A stretch of 64,000 nt of DNA from Isoetes taiwanensis (lineage: Eukaryota > Streptophyta > Lycopodiopsida > Isoetales > Isoetaceae): positions 11,230,163-11,294,162 of the forward strand of contig JAJEKV010000033.1 in NCBI GenBank assembly GCA_021234155.1, read 5' to 3'. Positions 38,223 to 50,929 of this stretch are shown one piece after another (positions within the stretch are counted from its first letter, which is position 1; each line of letters starts with the position of its first letter). The notes below the pieces were generated by a model. It saw only the letters and a program-made list of their open reading frames with translations, had not been told where the DNA came from and searched no databases. The translations under genes and the position numbers were made by a program.

Positions 38223-40709
38223 TTACACCCTTGTGTACTTACCAAGACTCCATCTTTCTTCGCACCGAGTTAGGATTGTGCCTCCGGCTGGCATCGTCCC
38301 ATCCGGAAAACCAATGAGATGAGACACTAGTGTGTACATCCTTATATTAACTTTGCACTGCAAGGTTTGGGTCTTCAAAACTTTCCAGTGTGACTCCACG
38401 TAGTTTGTTGTGTCGACGTTGGCATGGTTGAACATCCGTTTGTGTCTCTGCCATTTACCATCCCACGTCGCCCCATTCAACCAGTTGTGATTCAAGTACC
38501 TACATCGCACAACACTTTGTTTGGCCCAGAGTTTGGATGATACCACTAATGTACGTTCTGCACTCACACTTGGATGATGTGGTTTTGTCCGTAGAGAAGC
38601 TGAAATTGTGCCAGCTGGGCATTGTAGGCGTTGGCGTTTGGCTCTGTCATCAACTTTGACAGCCGCAAAGCCACGTCTTTCTTTAGCATCTCCCCGGCCA
38701 GGCGCGGCAACAGATATTTTTGCCACGCACGCTTCGCATGGAACCAACATGCAAGAACATTGCCTGCAACCTATTTGCAAAACCGAGGCTATTGTTACCA
38801 ATGTGTTGTTACAATCAATGCACGGTCAGCATACCTGCTCGCCATCTTCCCAACAATGTCGGTCTTCTGACACAACCTCGGTGATAGCCCGTCTCTCACA
38901 GCCGTCCATGTCAATGGTGATTGATCTCGGTCTGATTGTGCCCATTCGCTCGAAGACAAGACGTAGTGCTATCTTCAGGGCATGTCGTTGGTGCCCCTCG
39001 TCGGCCTCCACGCTGCAGAGCATGTAAAAGACTGGGTACCCCACACCCCCGGCAATCGGTACAATCGCTCCGTACAGCGGAAACTTCTACAGATTTGTAC
39101 AGAAGGTTGAATCCATCGCCCAACCACCGCCGACACTCCATCTCACAGTAGCCTCCAACATCCTGTCATCTTGGATGACTAGGATCCATGGTCGGTCCAA
39201 GGGCTCGGCAGCATGCGGATTCCAGGGCTGGTGAAAAATCACCTTCCCGGAGGCTTTCCAATCGTCAATCCCGCTCTCGAGGCTTTCCCAGTCCGTACCC
39301 AAACTCCCGCCTACGAGGTGCAATGTGGAGAGATTAAATGATAAAATATTTGCGGTGCATATCCAGAGTGACAAAGTTGAGTGAGAACACCAAATTCATT
39401 ACTGTTCCAAAAACTAAGCATTCTCATGAATCTACAACATCACTGTTCCATGGTAAAAGAATTTTCAGTGGAGCTTACCGAGTATTCTCTGCCGGTAGGC
39501 CAATTGCCACACATCCTCCTGCGCCATAGTGAAGCGGTACGTGACTCTCTCGACTGGGCTTACTGTCATACGTATTTGTGGTCCCCGTGCTCTTGCCACG
39601 TCCCACGCAGCACGGGTCATACCAATACTTCTAAGCTCTAGTGCGACAGCCGCAAGGAGTTCAGGATGCACGGGCATGGACCAATCCTCCGCATTGGTGA
39701 AAGGATCATGGCCAGTGTGTTCGGTGCTAACGTATATCCGTGCACCATTTCCATTATCTTTCACCGCCCGCCAAACGAAACAAGCATCCTTCCCGCGGTG
39801 GGACCGCCTCGATTTGCCTATCCACCCGGTCCCTCTCTGCGTGGCTGCCTCCATCGGTTGGCGCATGTCATCATCCACAATCTCACCCGTCGCAACCCTG
39901 ACACGTTGATGTCCATGGACCAAACGGACACGATGAGTGGTTTGAAGCTCAATCACCCTTTGCTCGAGGCGGTCCACGGTGGTCTCCTCCGCGTAGTTGA
40001 AGTCGCTATCCTTCATGGTGCGACCACTCTTGCACGTGCACACTTCCATGCATGCAGTTATGTATTCCTGTGGGATGCCATGGCGCCGCAGACCGATTTC
40101 CCATTCCTCTGGAATCTTTTCAAACGTGGCAGTGGGGGGCCGATGGGTGCTTCCAATCAAGTGGCCCATGGCAACTAGCTGGCTCCAAAACTCCACGTAA
40201 GGGACTAACTTATGAGGCCCGGTTACGCGCCGGTACAACCAACCGTTGGAGTCGTCGTCAACTGCAAACTCCTCGCAATATGCAGCCCATCGGTACATCA
40301 ACCTGACATGGTGCTCAATGGGTGGCCTCCCGCTTCTCTGCGAGGTCGGGGGCAAGCGGGGATCAGCAGCACTTATTTCGGACGGGTGGGGAACATAGTG
40401 TTGTTGTAGGCACAGCCTCATCAACCCATACACAGACTCGTTGAGGGCATAGCCACCCTGAGGGGCAACACGGACCCATTGAACTAGGTCCGGGTAGAGA
40501 CCGGCCAGTTCACGTACAAGCAGTTCTTGGGAATTTTGGCCGGGAGTAACTTGTGGAGCAACCTGACCAGGCGGGTTCCACCCATCGCCTACATTATCCC
40601 CGGTGTCCTCCTCCGACATTGTGTCATCCTCGGTGTCATGAAGGTCATACTCACTATCATTTTCATCTGACATCTCACTGACTGAGTCGTCAGTGACTAC
40701 CTCTGCCAT
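38223..40709 (-). pseudogene. MULE transposase (MURA-like), frame-broken
   Basis: The transposase cuts and inserts the element via a DDE catalytic triad. The ATG at 40709 starts a 414-codon frame with an acidic N-terminus (SDENDSEYDLHDTEDDTMSE). After a gap the frame at 39374-39087 reads VIFHQPWNPHAAEPLDRPWI and WAMDSTFC, the first Asp region. At 39044-38826 ITIDMDGCERRAI is the second Asp region. 38800-38223 contains HANVDTTNYVESHWKVLK, the NN.IES-like third acidic region. The pieces lie in different frames, partly because of an intron near 39465-39375 and partly because of indels. No gene is clear between 37260 and 38200. Confidence 0.65.
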
Positions 40710-43611
40710 TCTCCTGCACTCTACTTGGAAGACAAATATAAACTACTGCAACAAAGTGCACCTGCTCTAGCAACTGCGCCTGCTCCTTCACCGACGATCT
40801 CGAATAGATATCTGAGGTACAGCTGAACATGAACACAAGCCTGAGTACAAACCTATAGATGCATTGGGGTCTTGATAAAACACGAATAAATCACAAAGCA
40901 ACGCATTATACTACTTGTTTCCCATTCATAAAAATATTATACATTGTTTTTGTCCATCCCGAGGGGCGTGACAATAACGATGCAACGACTTGCATCATTA
41001 TCTGCACATCCAACATCGTTTCATCTTTATTTGGCTCGGTGAGCCATTCTACCAGTCGTTCCCCGCAGGGAACGCCGGACGTTAAAGCAATCAGAAGCTC
41101 CCTTTCACTCATCCTTGCAACGACGGTGAAAGGAGCGGGAGGAGTAGGGGGATTGCTGTCCCTTAGAGGAGGAGAAGGAGGAAGCGGGGGATTACTGGAG
41201 ATGTCCCTAGGAGGAAGAGGAGGAGGAGCATTACTGCTAGAAGAGACACATCGTGCGAAGACGGTCTTCAACTGGCGGACCATTGTAACAAAACGGCCAA
41301 GAAGAATGGCAACAGTTTTCCACAGAAATTGACAATATCAAGCAATTTCCCTGCCATTGTTAGAATAAAACATTTTAACAAAATATGGACCAGAACAAGA
41401 AAAAAACTGCCCACCAAGTTTATAATAGAAACTCACTTCAGCGAATAGAAACTCCTTGATGCGGAGATTGGCTTCAAAATCAAGCCAACTTCACGACTTC
41501 ACAATGGTCGACTTCACAATGGTCGAGTTCACGACTTCACAATGGTCGACTTCACAATGGTTCACAAGGGTCGACTTAACAGCATATATATACTCGAGAT
41601 TTTGCAATCCTGGCACTACGGCAAAAATATTCTTTCTTAGATTTGGGTGCACCGAAAATGTCGAAAGTGTGCACCGAAAGTGTCGAAAGTGGCCCTGCCA
41701 TCGGGTACCGCCCTGCCGTACAGGCCTGCCACCCAGGATTCGCCTGGGCGAACCCGGTAGGGTGGCTCAACCACCTCCTGACGCTCCTGGCAGCGCGGCC
41801 GTACATGATTCGCCTGGGCGAACCCCGTAGGGTGGCCAGGCACCCACTGACGCACCCCCTGACGCTCCTGGCAGCGCTGCCGTATGGGCCTGCCACCCAG
41901 GATTCACCTGGGCGAACCCTCGGTGGCTGCACCCACCGACGCCTTCCCCGCTTAAGGCAGACGCAACTCCGTTAGGGTTCGGCTGGCTTAACCCGCAAAG
42001 AATGCTAAGTAAGCCTACCATAGCCACGCCTCGGCGACAGGGAGTCGCTGGGCGACCAAGTGGCGTTTGGAAGCTTAATTGTGGTTCGTTCGGCTTAAAC
42101 CCGGGGCTTGACGCCCAACTTCATTTCGGGGGCCATTCGAAGCACCGTAGAAAGATGGCCGGGTGAAGGACACGGAGATGTCATTTGGCACACGCCTTCA
42201 ATGGGACTCCTAAGTCGCGGAAGCATGAATACATGTTAGCATACAGCATAAATCATACATAAATAACCACCACGAAGGGTGGCACATCCATCCAAGTACT
42301 AACGGCAAAGAAGATGCATCTAATCCTAAGGAAAACGCCCCAAACCCCGTGTTCTACCCTCGCTCGACTCTCGTGAAGGGGATGGACTGATGGCTCGGTC
42401 TCAAGAGTTCAGCGACAGACAGAGGTATAACCCGGCGCTATGGCATAGAACAAAGGCTAGGGTAGTCCACTCCATCCGCCCTCCCCGCGGCACACTTTGC
42501 GATGAGTCAATCAAGCTATGGCGCCATTGTAGCCTTCCCGGAGACGCAATCCCAAGGAGTCACCCTTCTTCGACTACTCCGGTTACATCTCCCAAACCGA
42601 TGAGGCAGTCGAGAGGCGCCTCCCTCCCGAGTCGCAGTGAATCCATACCCCGCATCCGCATTCGACTTACTCCCCTAGAGCTAGAGGACACGCGGCCGCA
42701 TCGCTGACCCCCCGCATCCGCATCCCGACTTACTCCCCCTAACTTTATCTTCAAAGTACAAGATGATCACATCTCTGTACCCCAGTGTCGACCCCATACC
42801 CGCCCCCTCTACGTGACCGACTATCGTGGCCTAGCTCACTATAGGAGTCCCCAGTAGCCTTTTATGCTCGGCGGCACCCCACCCCACACTTCATCACTAC
42901 GGCCCCTTATCCTGGTGCTTCAATGATGCCATAGATTCCACAAATTCGGTGGGATCTTGTGCACCTGAGCCGCGAAACTAATGGGAATAATACTGGGGGC
43001 TCTGTCTAGGAGCATACTACAATACATGGGCTCGAGGTCTCTACCCCCGTAATCCCCCATTTCCGGAGTGCTAACTAAGCAAAGAACTACTAAACCATCA
43101 ACCAAAGCATCTACAGAGACTAGAGATAAGAATACTCACCATATCAATCAAGGGTTAGTCTAACAGGTAAACCACAGAGAAAAACAGAGAGAGAACACAC
43201 CACAGAGAGGCGCTATGCTATAGATCAACAAAGTAACCTACTGACTAACCGTCAAATCGGTCTTGGGCTGCTCCATCTCGACTAGCTGAAGGGTGCCTGG
43301 CTGCTGCTTCTCCTCCTCCATCTCCAACTGCTCCTAATTCGAATTGGGGCCCAAAAGCCCTAATTTGGGTGTCCCAATTGGAAACCCTGCCTTGCCCAAT
43401 CGATTTGGGCCAAGTGGCATGTCATTATTTAACTAATTAAGCTAATTAGGTTAATTAAGACAACAATACACTTAATTAGGTTTTATTAATTTAGCATAGC
43501 TAAATTAATAGATCAACCCCCTAGGTTAACATACCCCATGGTGGCGTATGCCTACTACGTGACGTGTCAATATATTTATACGTATACCATATAAATACGT
43601 GGAACGTCACA

Positions 43612-43627
43612 TTCTCCCCACCTTAGA
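43612..43627 (-). promoter_or_regulatory. Polypurine tract of the LTR element
   Basis: The - strand reads taaggtggggagaa directly before the 3' LTR start TGTGACG, as expected for plus-strand priming. Confidence 0.7.
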
Positions 43628-46600
43628 AGTGATGCTGTCCTCAGCATCAAGACTACTCTTGTTGCAGGGCAACACATCGTGCATTAGGAGGAAGTCTCCC
43701 CTCCTTAAAGAGATAGCGTGATATTATAAGTCAGACAGACGTTGTCATGTTTAAAGTGATTAAGTTTAAAATGGCTTGTAATGTGCAATTTATAACTCGA
43801 GGATATAAAAGGTAGAGGTATAGGTCAGACATGATCATCGTTTAGGACCGTCAAAAGTGAACAGTCAAGATTTGTGAAAGTCTCACTGTTTCATTCGTGG
43901 TGACGAGTTCAGAGTTTATCTAATTTAGAAATCATTCTTTTTATACATACGTGTAACTGATTATATATTATAGACAGGTATAGATATAAGCAAGTTGTAT
44001 TTGTTCTTATATTATAATACAGAGTTATTAATCTCGCAATGTTTAGTAGAAAGCCATTCTAATCATATTAACTTCTGTGTATATATGTATTATATTCCCG
44101 CTTTACTTTGTAATTCCTTTTATTACAGCCAGCCCTAATTTAATTTTGTAGCAAAATTTTGTTTTCCTATTTTGTTACAGTTTTAAGAACTCGTATGTTC
44201 CTATCCTCAGTGTTTAACAGGCCCTTCACAGTTATACTTACCCTTTAATACAATTATATATTATACTGTATCGGACAGTTTTACCTATATACTTTAATAT
44301 TAAGTACAGACAGAGGTTCTTTATGATTTATTATTCATAACCTTATTATAACCTAATCTAAGTCTCGTTATTCCCTCAGAAGTTTGTGTAAGACATACAT
44401 ACTTATCTTCTTCTATTATATTTGATTATGTGTTTAAATAGCTTGCTCCACACTCACACTCTCTATCTTTAGCATAGATTACAGTCACATGAGGACACAT
44501 ATTAATTCATTGGTTATGTTTATAGATTTACCAGACGTCCCGATATTCTTACATTTGAATTACTTATTTATTTTATTGCTATTGTCGTAAATTTATCACA
44601 CATATAGACACTATTATATTTACAGAGCACAGGTACAGCTGACATATACATTCGACGTAATTGGTACCGCCCCGGTCGCTATCCGGCAGTGGTATGGCTA
44701 TGCAATCGTCCTGTATCACAGAAGGCCAGTTGTGACTATGGTGTCCACGGCGGAAGCATCAAAACCATGCCTGGTCTGTCCTGAGCCTGTTATATGGTGA
44801 TGACTGAGCAGGTCCTGGGCTCTTACTTGAAGTAGAAGTGCTGAATGTTGGGAATAAGGAGTGTTAAGGTATCCCTATTTTGGATGGATACTCGAGAAAA
44901 TTGGTATGACGATGTTTGGTATCTGATTGAAACACTGGACCTAATAATTACGAGGATTGATTTATTATGTGGCATATATATTGCCATTCAACGTAGAAGG
45001 TCTTTCCAGATGATGCTATTCAAGGTTTTTATATCAGCCTCCCGTTGGTAGTTTTTCTTCTCTCAATAATAGTAAAACATAACTAAAAGAAGATAGGATA
45101 TATACTAGAACTTTTAGTTCACATTCCATATGCATACGGAAGTAATGAAGATAAGAGTTCTTATACTAGAGGTCAAACATGTCCACTAGGAACTTAGGTT
45201 GGCATTTGCCCCTGTGGAAGTTATAACTAGAGCTTGAGGACCAAGGCAAACTAAGGCTAGTGGTGTCGAAACCACAACATGTGTATGGTACTAGATAACC
45301 AAGTTGAGGAAATAAGTTGGCCGCAAGTATGAATATAGCTAGATGCCTATGTCAACGAGTTACATATGAGTCTAGATAGGGTTTTCGATTGTGATATTCA
45401 GATGTATATCATATTAAAAGATAGTAGAATATTCGTACAAGGCGAGTGAAATATTACTGACAAGGTTTAAAGAATGAGCGTAATGATATGCTTATATACG
45501 AAGATATTGGGTTAGGTATGCTTTACCAGAGATAAGCATTCAAGTTATCCCAATGGTTGGAGTTGACTATCTTAGATATGTCGTACTAAGGTAGATGAGA
45601 AGAGTTTAAATCAGAGAGAATAGCTAGAGTAAGTCTAGCATATACGGTGATGTTACATTAAAAAACATCCCGAGGATGGTTGGAACAGTGTTGGAATAAC
45701 CGATAATGAGGGCTTAGCTACTCAAAGGTTCTAGATACCAATGAATTACTTCATTGTTATAAGCTGAGAGCAATTATTTGGTTTTGGGAATAAAAAGATG
45801 TATAAAATATCGCGTCCCCCTGGTGGAAGAAAAGAAGGAGTACGATGACTTTGGCGATTATACCTTTAGGGGTAACCGAGAAGAGGCAATACATAGGAAT
45901 TCTAAGTCCCGATAGAAAAAATCAAGACGAGGTGTATAGATCAGAAGGGGTGAGATTATATAGAGCACTAGTCCATATATCTTAAGAGTTACCCTACTCG
46001 CGGGGAATAATGCTAAATGCTGAAGTAGAAGTTGGAGGATCCGTTGCCTTTTGGATAACGATATGGGGGTTACTAACGAAGATTGAAACATTGGGTTTTG
46101 CTATTAAGAGAAGAAGAGGTTGTACTGCTTCATTATAAGGCAGTCAAGGATGACAACATTTGAAATTGATCAAAAACTGGAGTCCACATGATAACTTAAG
46201 AAAAATAGGTTAATTGTGACTAAGCATAGTTGATAGTGAGGACACAAAGGATCCTTAGCGAAAGAAGCCTTTAGAAGAGCTCCTCATGTGGGGTAGTAGC
46301 CTTCGGAATTATGGCATAATCCCGTGGGGGAATCATAGTTTATGTACGGGGTTAAAGTACCATGAGGCACTAAAGGAATGGTTGAAATAGCTAGAGACCC
46401 TGTCAAAATATAGGCAACATATACAAGTCCAACATAAAGTTGGCCCCTGTCCATTTGGGAATTAGGTGGCGCAGCCACATCATAAAGGTACATAGGCAAT
46501 GGATTTTGTTTGAAAGAACTACGACGGTTATAGTTTAGCTAAGTTAGAGCAGAGCGGTAGCATTGTGGGATGTGGATATATGTTTATTATGTACATACCA

Positions 46601-48815
46601 TGTACACATACGATAAACATCTTAACCAAAGTTACTAATGAAGGGTCTGGAGATATGTTCAAAATGTGCAAGGGACCGTCAATTCGTTGGATGCTAGGGT
46701 ATGATGTGGTAGTTGACACGTGAAATAAATGTTAACGGCCCATAGAATGAAGCTTAAGATGATGGGGTTGAATAGTACAATAGTACAATTCTAGGATAGA
46801 TAGAGCTTTCTTACATGATCCATACCCGGATCAAGCAGAGGTGAACAACATGGGTTACATGGAGGTGTAAGTTAGGATATACAGGACTCGAACATGGATA
46901 CAAATCCGGGTTATCTCAAACATAAGTAATTGTAGAAAGGCTCACAAAATACCAGGTAGGCACCTTGATGACTCCAGGTAATTTACGATTTATACGAAGG
47001 CCCACCCGCTCTTAGGCCATGACTATGGCTTAAATGAGGATGCCAAGTCATTTGGAATGCCAGAACAGGAGCATAACATCATGACAAAGAAATGTAATGA
47101 CTAACATTTCGAGGATGTAGGACAACGTTGGATCATAACCCCCAATGATAGGTGGGTTAACAATATAGGGAACATATAATAGCGGCTTAGAAGCCACAAG
47201 ACGGTTAATGAATACGTAAAGGAGTAAATGGATTGGTGACTCTACTGAATAAAGGTCACAGCCAAAGAGTGAAATGTTAGTTGTGGCAGGCGTAAGGGTC
47301 GGAATACTGAAAATCGATCATAGACTTAGAAAACATATTGAAGAAGAGAAGGAATAAAGGACCCTGATGCATGATATTTAGCTATCTGGATAGAAAGATT
47401 ATTTCCTAACATGAAGGTTAGTCTTTGCTAACATGCAAAGATATACCTGCAGCTTGGAAGGCAGCAAGAGCTGAAAAACTCTTTAAAGATTTGGTGTATG
47501 GCTTAGGGACGAAAACGTCGATGTCTTAGGACAATATGGTGAATTGAATTTACAAAGGACGTTTTTTAATAAATAGATAGATAGGTAGATAGCATCTATA
47601 CGTCATGGCACATTAGCAGCGTCCATAAGGACATATGACGTACCCCCAGAGACTTGAACACAAGATCTCTGAATAGAGGAGGCCTATCTTGAGGGGTCTT
47701 TGGGTGGTACTGTCCTTTGGGATATTTACATAATCCCTTGGAATACGTAAGTTCATTTGCGGAACTTAAAGACGTTTAGGCATTAAAATAATGGTTGGAA
47801 ATACTTTGCCCGGACCACGTTGGGATATCCTAGGGAGAGTTGACTGGACAACAATAATTGGTTTGCATTAGATTGATATACTAGAACAATTCTAAGTGAT
47901 CGACTAAAAGTATATCCTTGTGTAGAATATCCTTGTGTAGAATTGGAACGAGTGAAGATGTACTGCAAGTCGAGATAAGAGTAGGTAGAGTCATGTGGCG
48001 GTTCAAAGTGATACATGAAGAAGCATCTAGCTAATTGAAGATTAAGGAGAAGAATTTCTAGAGTAGAATGGTTTACATTAGGAAAACAAAGCTACTACTG
48101 AATAGTAGAGAGATGGGTTATTATATCATGGTGTACCTTTTGCTTAAAAGAATGTTTAACTAGACAAAACAGAATATTAGATGTGTATAGATAAGAGATA
48201 GAACATATATATCCTATATAAAAAGAGTTGGCAAAATGGAAAGAGTGTTGGGTTGGAAGTGGGAGGTCACTGGTTCGAAATGAACTTTACATTACTTTTT
48301 TTTTTTTCCTTGGTCTGCGGGCACCGCCTAACCCTAATTTCTGCGCCCGGTAGGAGACGCGGGGTACCCCCTGCCCGCCGATTAGGGTTTCACCCCCTTT
48401 TTTTTTAGGTCTGCGGGCAGCTATTACCCAGACCTCGCCACGCACGCTAGGGAACCCCAGGTACCCCCTGCCCGCCGATTAGGGTTTCGCGCCTGCATTT
48501 TCCACTTTACCAAAAAAACTAGGATTTACACACTCGCTCGACTGCCGTCCCAGGTCGCCGTAGGTCAATTCCTGGGTCCTGGGTTCGATGGCGCCGCCTA
48601 TTTGCGCGTCTAAATAACCCTTTGCGAGATATGGTCGGTCCAAATCCGCTCTTACAAAGAGAACTAAAAGTTTACACACCAACAAACTACTTACTAGCAA
48701 ACCCATCAACCACAGTACCAAAGAGGTCTAAGGCTACTCTAAAGCTATCCTCTCTACTTAACGGTCTAACGCGTTAGTACATGGCCAGTGCAATGGCTTG
48801 GTCTACCAAGAACAT
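43628..48815. other. Interior of the LTR element: AT-rich and non-coding
   Basis: No ORF above 80 codons is seen on either strand across 5.2 kb. Words around 46490-46790 on the + strand (atggattttgtttg..., actaatgaaggg...atgttcaaaatgtg) faintly recall a Ty3-type integrase core in + orientation, which would oppose the LTRs. The resemblance is too weak to call. 48240-48300 (+) contains a tRNA-like 'ggtcactggttcgaaatga'. At 48360-48500 'taccccctgcccgccgatta gggttt' occurs twice as a local duplication. Confidence 0.5.
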
Positions 48816-48827
48816 GCTCTGATACCA
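48816..48827 (-). promoter_or_regulatory. Primer-binding site of the LTR element
   Basis: The - strand reads TGGTATCAGAGC one base after the LTR end. This complements the 3' end of plant initiator-methionine tRNA and is the usual PBS of many plant LTR retrotransposons. Confidence 0.85.
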
Positions 48828-48828
48828 C

Positions 48829-50334
48829 TGTGACGCTCCCTGAATATATACGGCGCTCCGGACGTATACATACAGGGACTTCCCCCTCCCATGGCAATCA
48901 GCTCACCATGACCAGGGCCCTCCGTCTAACTCGGACCATCCATAGAAAGATGGCCGGGTGAAGGACACGGAGGTGTCATTCAGCCCACGCCTTCAATGGG
49001 ACTCCTAAGTCGCGGAAGCGTGAATACATGTTAGCATACAGCATAAATCATACATAAATAACCACCACAAAGGGTGGTACATCCATCCAAGTACTAACGG
49101 CAAAGAAGATGCATCTAATCCTAAGGAAAACGCTCCAAACCCCAGGTTCTACCCTGGCTCAGACTCCTGTGAGGATGGACTGACGGCTCGGTCTCAAGAG
49201 ATCAGCAGATAGAGGTATAACCTGGCGTTGGCTGGCATAGAACAATGGCTAGGGTAGTCCACTCCATCCGCCCCTCCTGTGCACACTTTGCAGATGAGCT
49301 GAATCAAGCTATGGCGCCATTGTAGCCTTCCAGAGACGCAATCCCAAGGAGTCACCCTTCGGGACTACTCTGGGTTACATCTCCCCAGTCCGATGAGGCA
49401 GGTCAGAGAGGCGTCTCCTCCCAGAGTCGCAGTGAATCCATGGGTGAGCTAGAGGACACGTGCCGCATCAGCGACCCCCGCATTCGTACCCGACTTACTC
49501 CCCTAACTTTATCTTTAAAGTACAAGATGATCATATCTCTGTACCCTGGGAGTGTCAAACCCATACCCGGCCCTCTACGTGACCGACTATCAGGCCTAGC
49601 TCACTATAGGAGTCCCCGTAGCCTTTTATGCTCAGGCGAGACCCCACCCCACACTTCATCACTACAGCCCCTTATCTGGTGCTTATGCCATAGATTCCAC
49701 AGCTCGGTGGGATCTTGTGCACAGGCCGCAACTAATGGGAATAATACAGGGCTCTGTCTAGGAGCATACTACAATACATGGGCTCGAGAGGTCTCTACCC
49801 CCTCCCCCCCCCGGTAATCCCCCATCTCCGGAGTGCTAACTAAGCAAAGAACTACTAAACTATCAACCAAAGCACCTACAGAGACTAGAGATAAGAATAC
49901 TCTCTATATCAATCAAGGGTTAGCCTAACAGGTAAACCACAGAGAAAAACAGAGAGAGAACACACCACAGAGAGGCGCTATGCTATAGATCAACAAAGTA
50001 ACCTACTGACTAACCATCTTGGGCTGCCCCATCTCGACTAGCTGAAGGGTGCCTGGCTGCTGCTTCTCCTCCTCCATCTCCAACTGCTCCTAATTCGAAT
50101 TGGGGCCCAAAAGCCCTAATTTGGGTGTCCCAATTGGAAACCCTGCCTTGCCCAATCGATTTGGGCCAGGTGGCATGTCATTAATTAGCTAATTAGGTTA
50201 ATTAAACTTAATTAGGTTTTATTAATTTAGCATAGCTAAATTAATCCCTTTTAGATCAACCCCTAGGTTAACATACCCCATGGTGGCGTATGCCTACTAC
50301 GTGACTATACCATATAAATACGTGGAACGTTACA
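48829..50334 (-). repeat. 5' LTR of the - strand element
   Basis: 1506 bp, TGTAACGTTCC...GGGAGCGTCACA on the - strand. Short inverted ends, an adjacent PBS and a matching downstream LTR define it. The + strand ORF at 49440-49817 is not a gene. Confidence 0.88.
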
Positions 50335-50339
50335 GGGCG

Positions 50340-50614
50340 CTTGCCGTACTGAACAAAAACCGAAGCGCTTGTGTTTTTTGAGCAGTTAAAAATAACAGAG
50401 GAAAGCTTTCGGTGGTCAAATTAGGAGTCGATTTGGTTGCAAGAGACGGTAGCAGAAAGCAGGAATGAACTTCGAAACCTCTGTGGATTTCCAGATTTGG
50501 TTGGCCTGAGCTCTGAATTCTGGCTCAGCCAGCTTTGCTTAACCGTATTGAGGAAGCTAACGAATTTTATTTCTTTGATTGCTTTGGATTTTCAAGCCAG
50601 AATCTTGAAGGGAT
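50340..50614. other. Short host segment between two retroelements
   Basis: A 60-codon + frame (50437-50619, containing ESRNELRNLCGFPDLVGLSS) is open but unrecognised. This is the sequence flanking the LTR element's target duplication on one side and the copia LTR on the other. Confidence 0.4.
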
Positions 50615-50929
50615 TGTGACGATTTTGTGTGCTTAGGAATGGATAAGAAAGACTGATGTATTAGAAAGAACAGAGATACAACATGCAAGACTGATAGTCT
50701 GCAGGGAAGAAAAGAAAATATCCAGATCACGGGAGAACACAAGATGATGTTTGTGTCCTCGAGATCTCTTGCTTATATAACCAAACTAGTTAATGCTGGA
50801 TTCCTGACATAATCAACGGTAAAGCATCTAGTTAATAGAAAACATGCAAAAACAGTAACTGCAGTTGTTGGATCCGAGATGCAGAGGTTCCAGCTCCAAT
50901 ATTCTCGCTGGTGCTGCTAAAAGACAACA
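50615..50929 (-). repeat. Copia 3' LTR (about 315 bp)
   Basis: On the - strand a polypurine run (gagtgggggtg) precedes TGTTGTCTTTTAGCAGC. The LTR includes a TATA box (tatataag, + coordinates 50770-50779) and ends ...GTCACA. The boundaries are inferred from these signals only, because no 5' LTR is present for comparison. Confidence 0.55.

Larger units (their letters stand above)
34147..42147. mobile_element. 8.0-kb Mutator-like element (MULE) inside the LTR
   Basis: The 9-bp target duplication 'tagaaagat' (34138-34146 and 42148-42156) and imperfect terminal inverted repeats (left ...ggctcccaaaccgaagtt; the right complement ...ggcccccgaaatgaagtt) identify a Mutator-type insertion. Subterminal 'tcgggcttaaccc'-like words recur at both ends. 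The right end holds 15-bp tandem 'gacttcacaatggtc' units (41490-41580) and repeats of 'gattcgcctgggcgaacc' and 'gacgctcctggcagcgc' (41700-41930). The coding content is a transposase on - and a Ulp1-like protease on +. Confidence 0.85.
34022..43611 (-). repeat. 3' LTR of the LTR element, split by a MULE
   Basis: LTR sequence occupies 34022-34146 and 42148-43611, with the MULE (34147-42147) between. Rejoined, it is about 1.58 kb and aligns with 48829-50334. Many differences from the 5' LTR are C[A/T]G in the 5' LTR against CG here. Confidence 0.85.
34022..50334 (-). mobile_element. LTR retrotransposon (- strand) with a non-coding interior
   Basis: Both ends carry related LTRs (TGT..ACA), and the 5-bp target duplication 'gggcg' is perfect (34017-34021 and 50335-50339). 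On the - strand the order is 5' LTR 48829-50334, PBS, about 5.2 kb of interior, PPT, then the 3' LTR 43611-34022 split by a Mutator-like element. The interior shows no gag-pol frame, so it is either a non-autonomous (LARD-like) element or thoroughly decayed. The LTR family is the same as that of the element at 58559. Confidence 0.85.

Noticed and set aside
39529-40178. + strand ORFs of 126-170 codons
   Set aside because: Antisense shadows of the 414-codon transposase frame.
46490-46790. Ty3-type integrase core on the + strand
   Set aside because: Only word-level resemblance, no open frame, and the orientation opposes the surrounding LTRs.
49440-49817. 125-codon ORF inside the LTR
   Set aside because: It is not open in the sister LTRs and has no domain; LTR DNA is not expected to encode protein.
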